A DNA stretch of 64,000 bases from Mesorhizobium sp. Pch-S (GCF_004136315.1 NZ_CP029562.1:1984001-2048000), one strand, 5' to 3'. Shown: positions 33,784 to 43,075, counted from the first letter of the stretch. Numbers and translations: made by a program. Notes: generated by a model not told the origin, from the sequence alone.

Positions 33784-35274
33784 ATGCCACAGCGTAACGA
33801 CACAGCGATATGGTCGGGCCTGTTCAGGATTTCGGCTGAGTCCGGCCAGACCCTGCAGGCGCAGATCCGTCAGGCAATCGTGGCTGCCATTCTCGACCGT
33901 CAGATCGCCGCATCCATGCCGCTTCCGTCCTGCCGCATCCTTGCCGAAAAGCTCGGCGTCGCGCGCGGCACGGTGGTGCTTGCCTTCCAGCAACTCGTCG
34001 ACCAGGGCTTCCTGGTGGCCCGCGAACGGCGCGGCCACTTCGTGAACCCGGAGGTCCTGGCAACGCCGGCACGGCCGCAGAAGGCACCGGAACAGGCCAA
34101 CGAGATCGACTGGAAGAAGCTGCGCCAGATCGCTGCCAGCGACATGCCGCCACCGAACAAGCACGACAACTGGATCAAGTCGTCATATCCATTCGTATAT
34201 GGCCAGTTCGACCCGGCACTGTTCCCAACCGCTGAGTGGCGCGAGTGCAACCGCATGGCGCTGGCCGTGCTGGAGATCCGCAACTGGGCTTCCGACATGG
34301 TCGATCGCGACGACCCGCTGCTGATCGAACAGATCCAGGCACGGCTTCTGCCACGGCGCGGCATCTTCGCCAATCCGGACGAGATCATCGTGACGCTGGG
34401 CGCGCAGAACGCGCTCTACATGCTGGCCACGCTCCTGATGACCAAGGGCTCCAAGGTGGCGATGGAAGACCCCGGCTATCCGGATGCCCGCTCGATCTTC
34501 CGGCTGGCCGGAGCCGACATCCAGCCGATCCCGGTCGACCAGTCCGGCATCGTCACGTCTGCGATCCCTGCCGATTCCGGCTTCGTGTTCGTGACGCCGA
34601 GCCACCAGTGCCCGACGATGGTGCCGTTGTCGCAGGAGCGCCGCCAGGACCTGCTGGCTCGCGCCAACCGCAACAACCAGATCATCATCGAGGACGGCTA
34701 TGACAGCCAGTTGCTGGACGAAGCGCCGCAGCAGGCGCTGAAGAGCATCGATCGCTCCGGCCGCGTCGTCTATGTCGGCTCGATGTCGAAGACGCTGGCA
34801 CCTGGCCTGCGCCTCGGCTACATCGTGGCCTCCGCCGGGCTGATCGCGGAACTGCGCGCGCTGCGCCGTTTCATGCTGCGCCATCCGCCGGCCAACAACC
34901 AGCGTGCTGTCGCACTGTTCCTCTCGCTCGGCCATCACGAGGCGCTGGTGCGGCGCCTGTCGACAGCCTTCGACGAGCGGCGCAAGCGGCTGGTGCATGC
35001 CATCTCGGCGTTCCTGCCGGAATGGCGCGCCACCGACTCGGCCGGCGGCACCTCGCTATGGCTGGAAGGACCGCGCGGTACAGACTCGCGTGATCTCGCC
35101 ACGGCCGCAGCCAGCCGCAGCGTGATCATCGAACCGGGCGACCGCTTCTTCGACCGCGCGGACAAACCGTCCCGTTTCATGCGACTGGGCATATCGTCCA
35201 TTTCGCTGCAACATATCGAACCCGGCATTCGCGAGCTCGCTACAGCAGCGGGCCGGCGACCGGCAGCCGCTTAG
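33784..35274 (+). CDS. MocR-family regulator (GntR HTH plus aminotransferase-like domain)
   Basis: 496 aa from the ATG at 33784 (GAGGAG upstream); the long upstream frame is antisense to pgi. Winged HTH at residues about 15-85 (LQAQIRQAIVAAILDRQIAA, LAEKLGVARGTVVLAFQQLV), then a fold-type I PLP domain with VTLGAQNALYMLA, EDGYDSQLL and the PLP Lys in VGSMSKTLAPGLRLGYI (about Lys338). MocR proteins use PLP as a co-effector and regulate amino-acid, GABA, taurine or vitamin B6 genes. No obvious target is next to it. Confidence 0.92.
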   Translation: MPQRNDTAIWSGLFRISAESGQTLQAQIRQAIVAAILDRQIAASMPLPSCRILAEKLGVARGTVVLAFQQLVDQGFLVARERRGHFVNPEVLATPARPQKAPEQANEIDWKKLRQIAASDMPPPNKHDNWIKSSYPFVYGQFDPALFPTAEWRECNRMALAVLEIRNWASDMVDRDDPLLIEQIQARLLPRRGIFANPDEIIVTLGAQNALYMLATLLMTKGSKVAMEDPGYPDARSIFRLAGADIQPIPVDQSGIVTSAIPADSGFVFVTPSHQCPTMVPLSQERRQDLLARANRNNQIIIEDGYDSQLLDEAPQQALKSIDRSGRVVYVGSMSKTLAPGLRLGYIVASAGLIAELRALRRFMLRHPPANNQRAVALFLSLGHHEALVRRLSTAFDERRKRLVHAISAFLPEWRATDSAGGTSLWLEGPRGTDSRDLATAAASRSVIIEPGDRFFDRADKPSRFMRLGISSISLQHIEPGIRELATAAGRRPAAA

Positions 35275-35454
35275 CCGCATCCTCCCGACGGCTCACTTCC
35301 GCCCGGTCCAGCACCGGGCGGTTTTCTTTTCTGGACGAAGAGCGGTCGCAGCCGGCAACAAATTAGCCGGCGCAAGATTTGTGTCGACAAGCTAAGGGCA
35401 GCAGAGCTCGCAGACGGTTCAGCCAATACCGGCGATGGAGACTGTCGCCAAGCC

Positions 35455-35706
35455 TCAATGCAGACGAAAGGCAAAGGATACTGGCAGCCAGGACGGCAAC
35501 AGCCACCAGACGCTTGCCGTCAGCAGCGTGACGGCAGCCAGAACGCCGGCCCACGCCAGAAGCCTGGCAAGATGGCCTGCCGTGGTGCGGCCATCCCGGC
35601 TCTGCTCCGATTGGGCCAGAGAAAGGCCGAATCCGGCGACGACCGGCAAGACCGCCGCCCAGCGGCGTGATCGCCCGCGAACGCGTATAGTCCAGCCAAG
35701 GACCAT
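35455..35706 (-). CDS. possible small membrane protein
   Basis: 83 aa with two hydrophobic stretches (WAAVLPVVAGFGLSLA and LLAWAGVLAAVTLLTASVWW) separated by a polar loop. No family recognised. The opposite strand also has open frames here of poorer composition. It is uncertain whether this is translated. Confidence 0.35.
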   Translation of the reverse strand: MVLGWTIRVRGRSRRWAAVLPVVAGFGLSLAQSEQSRDGRTTAGHLARLLAWAGVLAAVTLLTASVWWLLPSWLPVSFAFRLH

Positions 35707-35771
35707 TGGACCGGTTCCCTCGATACATTGATTGTCGCGATGGCGACCGGGCGAAACGCCTTATTCGCCTA

Positions 35772-35871
35772 GAGCGGAATGCGATTTTTATAAATCGTCA
35801 TTCCGCTCTATCTATTTGTTTTGTCGCATGATTTTTTCCGAAAAGTCTGCAACTTTTCGGAATCATGCTCT
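35772..35871. repeat. two adjacent rhizobial palindromic repeats
   Basis: GAGCGGAATGCGATTT...AAATCGTCATTCCGCTC (35772-35808), then GCATGATT...CCGAAAAGT...ACTTTTCGG-AATCATGC (35826-35869). The second abuts the stop codon of the MerR gene. Confidence 0.7.
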
Positions 35872-36964
35872 AACGCCTTGGACGCAGGAGCATGCCGCCG
35901 AACTTGCCGGCAGGCGTCAGGGTGAAACTCCACTCCACCTGACCATGCTCGAACTGCACGTCATAGACGTCCCAGCCCTCCTGGCTGACCCCGCGGAACG
36001 TCACGCCGAGCAAGGCGCCAAGACGCGCCAGGTCTTTCGCGATGACGTCTTTCTGCGCGCGCGCCGCGGCCGCCAAAGCCGGACTCATCCGTTCGTAGTC
36101 GGGCTCCCCGCGCATATGATCGCTGATGGTTGCGCGCAGCAGTGTTTCACTGTCCGGCACTGGAATCCTGTCGCGGATCCGCCTGTCCAGTGCCGCCCGG
36201 ATATCAAGGCTGACGGTCTCGTCGATGCGGTGCGCGGGAAGATCCAGGCCGCCTTGGTGCAGCACCAGCCGATCGACCGCGCCTGTCGCAGAGCGCATGA
36301 ACGTGATCTGGGCCGGGACCAGCTTGAGGAAGAAGGCGTCGCTGCCCTCGGGAAAGGCTTCCACCTCCGGTTGGCCGGTCACCTGGATGAAGAGATGCCC
36401 GTCGCGATGGACAATGGCTAGGTCAGGCCCTTCCTGCAGCTGATAGTGGCCGGCGTAGTCGGCATAGAGAGCGGGATCGACTTCGACCGGGGTGCGCGGC
36501 CTTGCCTGTTCGTAGCTGCGCCAGGCGATGGCGTCGGATGAGGTATCGGTCATCTGGGTATCCTTTGCCAATCTGACGAGATCGTCGATGGAAACACGCT
36601 CGCCTCCGGCAAGCTTGGTTCGCAATGCCTCGACGATGACCAGGCCCTGCTCAGCCCGCTCGCGTGTCTCGCGCAGCACCGCCTGCTGCATGAGGAACAG
36701 GCGCTCCAGGTTGGTTGCCTTGCCTGCCAGCAGGCTGGCGATGGCCGACAGGCTGAGCCCCAGCCGCTTCAACGCCAGGACTTCGGTGAGGCGGGCAACA
36801 TCGGCGGCCCCATAAAGCCGCCAGTCCTTGGCGGTGCGGCGCGGTGCAATGAGGCCATAACGTTCGTACAGCCGGAGCGCCCGAACCGTCAGCCCGATGC
36901 GGCCAGCGCATTCGGCGGCGGTCAGCCATTCGGTTTCGGCGATGTCTCTTGCCAGCTTGTCCAT
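35870..36964 (-). CDS. MerR-family regulator fused to a DUF3471-like domain
   Basis: 364 aa from the ATG at 36964 (AGGAGC upstream). Residues about 10-80 are a MerR HTH (WLTAAECAGRIGLTVRALRL, YERYGLIAPRRTAKDWRLYG), followed by a dimerisation helix. Residues about 160-240 (ALYADYAGHYQLQEGPDLAI, GHLFIQVTGQPEVEAFPEGS, DAFFLKLVPAQITFMRSATG) look like DUF3471, a domain usually found after beta-lactamase-like enzymes. The rest (ISDHMRGEPDYERMSPALAA to the end) is unassigned. The domain mix suggests a ligand-sensing regulator. Divergent from the MttB-type gene across about 250 bases. Confidence 0.82.
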   Translation of the reverse strand: MDKLARDIAETEWLTAAECAGRIGLTVRALRLYERYGLIAPRRTAKDWRLYGAADVARLTEVLALKRLGLSLSAIASLLAGKATNLERLFLMQQAVLRETRERAEQGLVIVEALRTKLAGGERVSIDDLVRLAKDTQMTDTSSDAIAWRSYEQARPRTPVEVDPALYADYAGHYQLQEGPDLAIVHRDGHLFIQVTGQPEVEAFPEGSDAFFLKLVPAQITFMRSATGAVDRLVLHQGGLDLPAHRIDETVSLDIRAALDRRIRDRIPVPDSETLLRATISDHMRGEPDYERMSPALAAAARAQKDVIAKDLARLGALLGVTFRGVSQEGWDVYDVQFEHGQVEWSFTLTPAGKFGGMLLRPRR

Positions 36965-37217
36965 GAAAGCTCCTGAAGACCGCTGTAAGGTATGACCATA
37001 GGTCCGGCTCAAGCCTTATTTTGGAGACGACGACAGAATATGACAGGGCAAAAACCCGGGTGACGGGCCTCCATGACTGGTCCACTGGCCGGGCAGGTTT
37101 GGCTCATATGCTGTGCCAATGCGATTGGCATAGTTCCCCGAAACAAGGGGAAGAAGCTCGCTGATGGTGGACCAACCACCGCATGCAAGGCTTCGGGACA
37201 AAAAGCGGAGGTTTTCC

Positions 37218-38807
37218 ATGTCTATGACGGCGGAAAAGCAGGATTTGCAAGGCAATGGCGGGTCTCGCCGATCCGGCGGACGCGAGGCGCGACGGGCCAT
37301 GCGCGCAGCGCCGCTGGCTGACGACATTAGGCCAGTGAGAGCCGGACTCGAAGGTGGGCGCTACGGTCCATTGGCCCAGAACGACCTGGAACGCATCCAT
37401 GAGGCTGTGCTGACGCTGCTGGAAACGGTCGGCTTCGCCAACGCCATTCCATCCTGCATCGAGGCGCTGACCAGGGTCGGCGCCAGCTACAGCGAGGATG
37501 GCCGCATCCGCTTTCCACGAGCCCTGGTGCTCGACACCATCCGCAATGCGGCGCGCAACTTCACGCTGCATGGCCAGGACCCGAAGCACGACATGTTGAT
37601 CCAGGGCAAGCGCGTGCATTACGGCACGGCGGGCGCCGCCGTGCACCTGGTCGATGTCGAGAAACGTGAATACCGCGAGAGCCTGCTGCAGGACATCTAC
37701 GACGCCGCGCGCATCGTCGACGGGCTGGACAACATCCACTTCTTCCAGCGGCCGATGGTGCCGCGCGACATCCCCGATCCGCTCGAGATGGATTTCAACA
37801 CGCTTTATGCCTGCGTGATGGGAACCTCCAAACATGTCGGCACCTCGTTCACGGTGCGCGAGAACGTGAAGCCGGCGCTGGAGATGCTCTACGCCATCGC
37901 TGGCGGCGAGGAGAACTTCCGCGCCCGGCCCTTCGTTTCCAACTCCAACTGTTTCGTCGTGCCGCCGATGAAGTTTGCCGAAGACGCCTGCGGCGTGCTG
38001 GAGGCTTGTGTCGAAGGCGGCATCCCGATCCTGCTGCTTTCCGCCGGCCAGGCCGGTGCGACCGCACCGGCGGCGATTGCCGGGGCGGTGGTGCAGGCGG
38101 TGGCCGAGGTGCTGGCCGGGCTGGTCTATGTCAATGCGCTCAAGCCCGGCCACCCGGCGATTTTCGGCACCTGGCCGTTCGTCTCGGACCTGCGCACCGG
38201 CGCGATGTCCGGCGGATCGGCCGAGCAGGCCCTTTTGACCGCAGCCTGCGCGCAGATGGCGCAGTTCTACGACCTGCCGGGCGGATCGGCCGCCGGCATG
38301 GCCGACTCCAAACTGCCCGACATCCAGTCCGGCTTCGAAAAGGGCATCACCGACGTGATGGCAGGCCTGTCGGGCCTTAATCTCGTCTATGAATCCGCCG
38401 GCATGCACGCTTCCCTGCTCGGCTTCTGCCTGGAGAGCCTGATCATCGACAATGACATGATCGGCCAGTGCCTGCGCTGCGTGCGCGGCATCGAGGTCAG
38501 CGACGAGGCGCTGTCGATCGACACCATCACCGAAGTCTGCCTCAACGGCCCCGGTCACTACCTCGGCAATGACCAGACGCTGAAGCTGATGCAGACGGAG
38601 TATTTCTATCCGGCCATCGGCGACCGCTTCTCGCCGAAGGAATGGAACGAGAAGGGCAAGCCCGACATCCTGCAACGCGCCATTGCCGAGAAGAAGCGCA
38701 TCCTGGCGGAGCGCTTCCCGCACCATGTGCCGCGCGCCATCGACGACCGCCTGCGCCAACGTTTTGACGGGCTCATCCATCTGCCGCGTTCCGGCATGGG
38801 CGGGTAA
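37218..38807 (+). CDS. MttB-family (non-pyrrolysine) methylamine:corrinoid methyltransferase-like protein
   Basis: 529 aa from the ATG at 37218 (GGAGG upstream). It matches the trimethylamine methyltransferase superfamily: LERIHEAVLTLLETVGFANA, HYGTAGAAVHLVDVEKREYR, HPAIFGTWPFVSDLRTGAMS, and SAGMHASLLGFCLESLIIDN. There is no in-frame amber codon, so it lacks pyrrolysine and belongs to the glycine-betaine-type (MtgB) branch that demethylates quaternary amines. No corrinoid protein gene is beside it, so its acceptor must be encoded elsewhere. Confidence 0.88.
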   Translation: MSMTAEKQDLQGNGGSRRSGGREARRAMRAAPLADDIRPVRAGLEGGRYGPLAQNDLERIHEAVLTLLETVGFANAIPSCIEALTRVGASYSEDGRIRFPRALVLDTIRNAARNFTLHGQDPKHDMLIQGKRVHYGTAGAAVHLVDVEKREYRESLLQDIYDAARIVDGLDNIHFFQRPMVPRDIPDPLEMDFNTLYACVMGTSKHVGTSFTVRENVKPALEMLYAIAGGEENFRARPFVSNSNCFVVPPMKFAEDACGVLEACVEGGIPILLLSAGQAGATAPAAIAGAVVQAVAEVLAGLVYVNALKPGHPAIFGTWPFVSDLRTGAMSGGSAEQALLTAACAQMAQFYDLPGGSAAGMADSKLPDIQSGFEKGITDVMAGLSGLNLVYESAGMHASLLGFCLESLIIDNDMIGQCLRCVRGIEVSDEALSIDTITEVCLNGPGHYLGNDQTLKLMQTEYFYPAIGDRFSPKEWNEKGKPDILQRAIAEKKRILAERFPHHVPRAIDDRLRQRFDGLIHLPRSGMGG

Positions 38808-38820
38808 GAAGCATCCTTCC

Positions 38821-39009
38821 CTTCTCCCCTTGTGGGAGAAGGTGGCCGGGCCGCAGGCGAGGTCGGATGGGGGGTGCTGGACGGAGTGCGTCCTCTCAGG
38901 ATAAACCTCTGTTATATTTATAGAATGTTGCTCGGTATCGTTTCTTCCAACACCCCTCATCCGTCTCGGCGCTTCGCGCCGATCCACCTTCTCCTTCAAG
39001 GGGAGAAGG
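38821..39009. repeat. pair of CTTCTCC REP-type palindromes
   Basis: CTTCTCCCC-TTGTG-GGAGAAG (38821-38841) and CCTTCTCC-TTCAA-GGGGAGAAGG (38987-39009), with GGTCGGATGGGGGGTG and CACCCCTCATCC flanks in mirror order. Same family as 30661-30823 and 44969-44991. Confidence 0.7.
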
Positions 39010-39028
39010 GGCGCGGTGCCGCCTGCCC

Positions 39029-39982
39029 CTACGCCCGCCTTTTCACACCCGGCAGGACGCAGAGCATCTCGAACAGCAGGTTGGCCGCGACGAGTGCCGT
39101 GTTGCCTGACGTGTCGTAGGGTGGACTTACCTCGACGAGGTCGCAACCGACGATGTTCAGCCCGGCACAGCCGCGTATGATTTCGAGCGCCTGCACCGTG
39201 GTCAACCCGCCGATCTCCGGCGTTCCGGTGCCAGGCGCATAGGCCGGGTCGAGGCTGTCTATGTCGAACGAGATGTAGACCGGGCCGTCGCCGATCTGCT
39301 GGCGTACCTCCTGCATCAGCGGCGACAGCGACTTGTGCCAGCATTCCTCGGCCTGGACGACACGGAAGCCCTGCTGGCGCGGCCAGTCGAAGTCGTCGGC
39401 CGCATAGCCGGTGCCGCGCAGGCCGATCTGGACGCAGCGGCGCGTGTCGAGCACGCCCGCCTCGACCGAGCGGCGGAACGGCGTCCCGTGCGCGATCGCC
39501 TCGCCGAACATATGGTCGTTGATGTCGGCATGGGCATCGACATGGATCAGCCCGACCGGACCGTGCTTCTCGGCAACCGCGCGCAGGATCGGATAGGTCA
39601 GCGTGTGATCGCCACCCAGCGTCAGCGGAATGCACGAGGCTTGCATGATGGCCGCATAGTGCCGGGTGATGATGTCCATGCATGCAGGCAGGTTGAAAGT
39701 GTCGACCGGCACGTCACCGATGTCGGCCACCATAAGGCTGTCGAAGGGCGCGGCCCGTGTCGCCATGTTGTAGGGCCTGACCATGCAGGATTCCGCACGG
39801 ATCTGCCGGGGTCCGAAGCGGGTGCCGGCGCGGTTCGAGGTGCCGATGTCGAGCGGCACGCCGACGAAACACGCATCGAGACCGGTCGCATCCTGCTGCG
39901 ACGGCAGACGCATCATGGTCGCCGGTCCGCCGAAACGCGGCATCTCGTTGCCGCCGAGCGGCTGGTTGAAGGGTCTGGTCAC
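39029..39982 (-). CDS. speB: agmatinase-family ureohydrolase
   Basis: 317 aa from a GTG at 39982 that gives the family-typical start TRPFNQPLGGNEMPRFGG; a longer frame to 40072 is not supported. Mn-binding motifs are complete: GGDHTLTYP, IHVDAHADINDH and SFDIDSLDPAYAPGTGTPE. It hydrolyses a guanidino compound to urea plus an amine; agmatine, guanidinobutyrate or guanidine are all possible within the family. It is the third gene of an operon with an NCS1 permease and an NTF2-like protein, which points to uptake and hydrolysis of an external compound. Confidence 0.92.
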   Translation of the reverse strand: MTRPFNQPLGGNEMPRFGGPATMMRLPSQQDATGLDACFVGVPLDIGTSNRAGTRFGPRQIRAESCMVRPYNMATRAAPFDSLMVADIGDVPVDTFNLPACMDIITRHYAAIMQASCIPLTLGGDHTLTYPILRAVAEKHGPVGLIHVDAHADINDHMFGEAIAHGTPFRRSVEAGVLDTRRCVQIGLRGTGYAADDFDWPRQQGFRVVQAEECWHKSLSPLMQEVRQQIGDGPVYISFDIDSLDPAYAPGTGTPEIGGLTTVQALEIIRGCAGLNIVGCDLVEVSPPYDTSGNTALVAANLLFEMLCVLPGVKRRA

Positions 39983-40026
39983 GATGCGGGCCTGCTCATG
40001 CGCTTGATGGTGAACGGGTGGAAATC

Positions 40027-40422
40027 TCAGGCTCCCGGCAGAGCCGAGAGATGCTCGTGAACGGCGAGCCATTGGCCGCCGTCCCTGCGGAAAACGATGG
40101 TTTCCCGTTCATGGCTGGTGACGGCTTCGCCACCGAACATTGCGCGGGTCTCAACGCGATGCGTGAAGATCGCCGTATCGCCGTAGACCTTGATGTCGCG
40201 TGCGGAGGACTTGCAGTCGAGCACCCTGAAACCGAGCGAGCTTTCCCAATCCTGCCACAGGGCACGATACGCGGCGCGATTGGCCAGCACTTCCGGATGA
40301 TTGTGGAAGATGAAGGTGGCGTCCGGAGCGAAGGCGGCGAAATAGGCGTCGGTGTCATGACGCCCGAACGCGGCCACCAGTCGATCGGCAGCTCCGGCGA
40401 CCGCAGTCTGGTCCTGATCCAT
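40027..40422 (-). CDS. NTF2/SnoaL-like (DUF4440-type) protein
   Basis: 131 aa from the ATG at 40422 (AAGGAG upstream). A cone-shaped NTF2-like fold is suggested by DRLVAAFGRHDTDAYFAAFA, ATFIFHNHPEVLANRAAYRA, WESSLGFRVLDCKSSARDIK and the closing WLAVHEHLSALPG. Many members are small-molecule binders or isomerases. It lies 26 bases after the permease gene and 44 bases before the ureohydrolase gene. Confidence 0.85.
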   Translation of the reverse strand: MDQDQTAVAGAADRLVAAFGRHDTDAYFAAFAPDATFIFHNHPEVLANRAAYRALWQDWESSLGFRVLDCKSSARDIKVYGDTAIFTHRVETRAMFGGEAVTSHERETIVFRRDGGQWLAVHEHLSALPGA

Positions 40423-40448
40423 CAATTGTACTCCTTCGCAGGCGCCGA

Positions 40449-41972
40449 TCAGGTGATCGGCGCGATTGCCTCGTCCGACACCGGAACGAGGCGCGGCCCC
40501 ATGGGGCCGTAGACGGCGCGCGGCTCGGGGAACACGAACAGCAGGGCCGGGTAGATGATCGCCGGCAGGACCAGCGCGACGATCAGCGAGACGTCGACGC
40601 CGCCGAACAGGTTGCCGAGCCAGCCGACGAACTGGCCAGGGATGTTGACCATCGCCAGCGCCAGCAGCGCGGTCGGAATCCAAGCCGCGATGCCGGCGAT
40701 GTTCCAGCCGTTGCGGAACCAGTAGGCGCCGCCGGTCTTGCCCTGGTTGAACACCTGCATGTGCTCGGGCAGGTAGTAGCCGCGCCGCAGGAAGGCGCCG
40801 ACGATCATCACCGACATCCATGGGGTGGTCATGACGATGATCAAGGTCACCAGCGTGGTGATCGAGGAGATCAGGCTGAAGCTGAAGCGGCCGACGAAGA
40901 TCAGCACGATCGAGATGATGCCGATCAGCAAGGTGGCCTGCACCCGGCTGAGCGCCGGGAACACGCTGGAGAAGTCGAGGCCGGTGCCGTAGAGGGAGGT
41001 GGTGCCGGTCGACATGCCGCTGACCAGGGCAAGGCCGAGCAGCGGCAGCAGGAACCATGCCGGTGCGACTGCGATCAGTCCGCCGGTGTAGTTGGCGTTG
41101 GTGATGTAGTCGGGCGCGGCGGCTGCAACCACCGTCGCGGTGATCAGGCCGAACAGGAAAGGCAGCAGGGTCAGCACCTGCGCCAGGAAAGCCGCGCCCA
41201 TCAGCTTGAACTTGCTGGTCTGGCGCGGGACGTAGCGGGTCCAGTCGCCGAGGAAGGCGCCGAATGAAATCGGGTTCGACAGGACGATCAGCGTCGAACC
41301 TATGAAAGCCGGCCAGAAACCTTCGCCGCCGACGGCAAGCCCGGCACCGGCGAAGCTGTTGTCGAACTGCGGCCAGAAGGCGATCAGCCCGATGATCATG
41401 AGGCCGGTCACCACCACGACCGCGATCCTGTTGACGACGAGCATCAGCTGGAAGCCGTAGATGCAGACCAGCAGGATCGCCCCGGCAAACAGGCCGTAGG
41501 CCAGCCCGTAGAGCCATTCGCTCTCCGCGGCACCGAACAACCGGTGCAGGGTTCCGACCAGGGCATCGCCGCTCGACCAGACGCTGATGGCGAAGAAGCA
41601 GATCGCGGTAAGCAGGGCCAGGAACGAGCCGACGATGCGGCCGACGACACCGAAATGCGCGCTGGAGGAAACGGCATTGTTGGTGCCGTTCATGGCGCCG
41701 AAGATCGCCATCGGCGCCAGGATCAATCCGCCGATGACCACACCGGTGACACAGGCGGCAACGCCTTGCCAGAAGGAAAGGCCAAAGATGATCGGGAACG
41801 ACCCGAGCACTGCTGTCGCCAGCGAGTTGGCACCACCCCATTCGATGCGCATGAAATCGAACACGGTGGCGTGCCGTTCATGGTCGGGAATGATGTCGAT
41901 GCCGCGGGTTTCGATCTTCATCGCGGCGGGCGCCGCAGCAAGCGGCGCTGCCGCCTCATAAGCGGTATTCAT
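40449..41972 (-). CDS. NCS1-family permease (cytosine/purine/hydantoin-like)
   Basis: 507 aa from the ATG at 41972 (GGGGGAG upstream), about 12 transmembrane segments. Blocks: IEWGGANSLATAVLGSFPII, GTNNAVSSSAHFGVVGRIVG, SFGAFLGDWTRYVPRQTSKF. Distinct from the permease at 18948-20261. Being first in an operon with a ureohydrolase, it probably imports a guanidino or ureido compound. Confidence 0.9.
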   Translation of the reverse strand: MNTAYEAAAPLAAAPAAMKIETRGIDIIPDHERHATVFDFMRIEWGGANSLATAVLGSFPIIFGLSFWQGVAACVTGVVIGGLILAPMAIFGAMNGTNNAVSSSAHFGVVGRIVGSFLALLTAICFFAISVWSSGDALVGTLHRLFGAAESEWLYGLAYGLFAGAILLVCIYGFQLMLVVNRIAVVVVTGLMIIGLIAFWPQFDNSFAGAGLAVGGEGFWPAFIGSTLIVLSNPISFGAFLGDWTRYVPRQTSKFKLMGAAFLAQVLTLLPFLFGLITATVVAAAAPDYITNANYTGGLIAVAPAWFLLPLLGLALVSGMSTGTTSLYGTGLDFSSVFPALSRVQATLLIGIISIVLIFVGRFSFSLISSITTLVTLIIVMTTPWMSVMIVGAFLRRGYYLPEHMQVFNQGKTGGAYWFRNGWNIAGIAAWIPTALLALAMVNIPGQFVGWLGNLFGGVDVSLIVALVLPAIIYPALLFVFPEPRAVYGPMGPRLVPVSDEAIAPIT

Positions 41973-42042
41973 GGTCTCCCCCTCTGTTCTCCTCGCCGGC
42001 ATTTGGGGGACAGCTTGCATTGGATTTCAATCCTGATTTGGA

Positions 42043-42054
42043 TATGAATTCATA
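42043..42054. promoter_or_regulatory. LysR-box-like palindrome
   Basis: TATGAATTCATA is a perfect 12-base palindrome in the 98-base gap between the divergent permease operon and the LysR gene, 17 bases before the LysR start. It is a candidate operator for the regulator. Confidence 0.4.
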
Positions 42055-42070
42055 GGCGAGGATCTATGTA

Positions 42071-42976
42071 ATGAGTGGCATCTCCACCGATCTGGACTTG
42101 AGGCTGACCCGCATCTTCTTCGCGGTGGTCAATGCCGGCGGGCTGTCGGCCGCACAGCATGCGCTGAACATGCGCCAGCCCACGATCAGCAGCCACATCG
42201 CCGACCTCGAGATGCGTCTCGGCTACCGGCTGTGCGAACGCGGCCGCAAGGGCTTCCGGCTGACACCGAAGGGGGAGCGCTTCCTGCATGTGGCACGGCG
42301 CTATCTCAACCTGCTCGGCGAGTTGAACATCGAGGCTCGGAATATCGACCGCGAACTGGTCGGCATCCTCAATCTCGGCCTGATCGGCAATGCGCCGGCG
42401 GCGCAGAACGCCCTGCTCAGCCGGGCGATCTCGCAATTCCGCCGGCGCGACGAGGCGGTGCAGATCAATGTGACGATCAATTCCCCCGACCTCATCGAGG
42501 ACCTGCTGGAAAACGGTCAGCTGCATGCGGCGATCGGCTATTTCTGGCGCCGCGTGCCGGTGCTCGAATACCGGCACCTGTTTTCCGAACGCCAGGTCGC
42601 CTATTGCGGGCGCGGTCATGCCCTGTTTGCCGACAGCGGCACCTGCACGATCGAGCAGCTGTCCGGTCAAAGCTGGGCGTCGCGGCGCTATCCGGTTCCC
42701 ACCGCGCCGCAACTGCCGCCGAACTCGCGCATCACCGCGTCGGCCGACAACATGGAGGCCAACCTCATCCTCGTCCTGTCCGGCGAACATCTCGGCTATC
42801 TGCCGGATCATTTCGCCGAACCGTATTGCAAGGCGGGAGACCTCGCACCGCTCAATCCGGATATGCTGTCCTACGGCGTTGATTTCCACCTCGCACTGCG
42901 TCGCGACTACAAGGCCGATCCGGTGGTGAGCGCCTTCATCGAGGATCTGTCGGCACAGGTGCAACGACAGGCGTGA
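42071..42976 (+). CDS. LysR-family transcriptional regulator
   Basis: 301 aa. HTH at residues about 9-68 (LRLTRIFFAVVNAGGLSAAQ, MRQPTISSHIADLEMRLGYR, GRKGFRLTPKG), followed by the effector domain. It is divergent from the permease/NTF2/ureohydrolase operon and is its likely activator. Confidence 0.92.
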   Translation: MSGISTDLDLRLTRIFFAVVNAGGLSAAQHALNMRQPTISSHIADLEMRLGYRLCERGRKGFRLTPKGERFLHVARRYLNLLGELNIEARNIDRELVGILNLGLIGNAPAAQNALLSRAISQFRRRDEAVQINVTINSPDLIEDLLENGQLHAAIGYFWRRVPVLEYRHLFSERQVAYCGRGHALFADSGTCTIEQLSGQSWASRRYPVPTAPQLPPNSRITASADNMEANLILVLSGEHLGYLPDHFAEPYCKAGDLAPLNPDMLSYGVDFHLALRRDYKADPVVSAFIEDLSAQVQRQA

Positions 42977-43075
42977 CGGGCCTTCGCGATGCCGGCGCCC
43001 TCCGAAGTCCGCTGGCAGCATTGCCTCTACCCATGCGGTCGTGGAACAGTGTGGCAGCAACGCCGGAGCAGCACC

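Noticed and set aside
37218..38807. Pyrrolysine-containing trimethylamine methyltransferase
   Set aside because: The reading frame has no internal amber codon; it belongs to the non-pyrrolysine branch.
37104..39683. 859-aa minus-strand frame
   Set aside because: Antisense of the MttB-type gene and crosses a repeat region; the sequence shows no family features.
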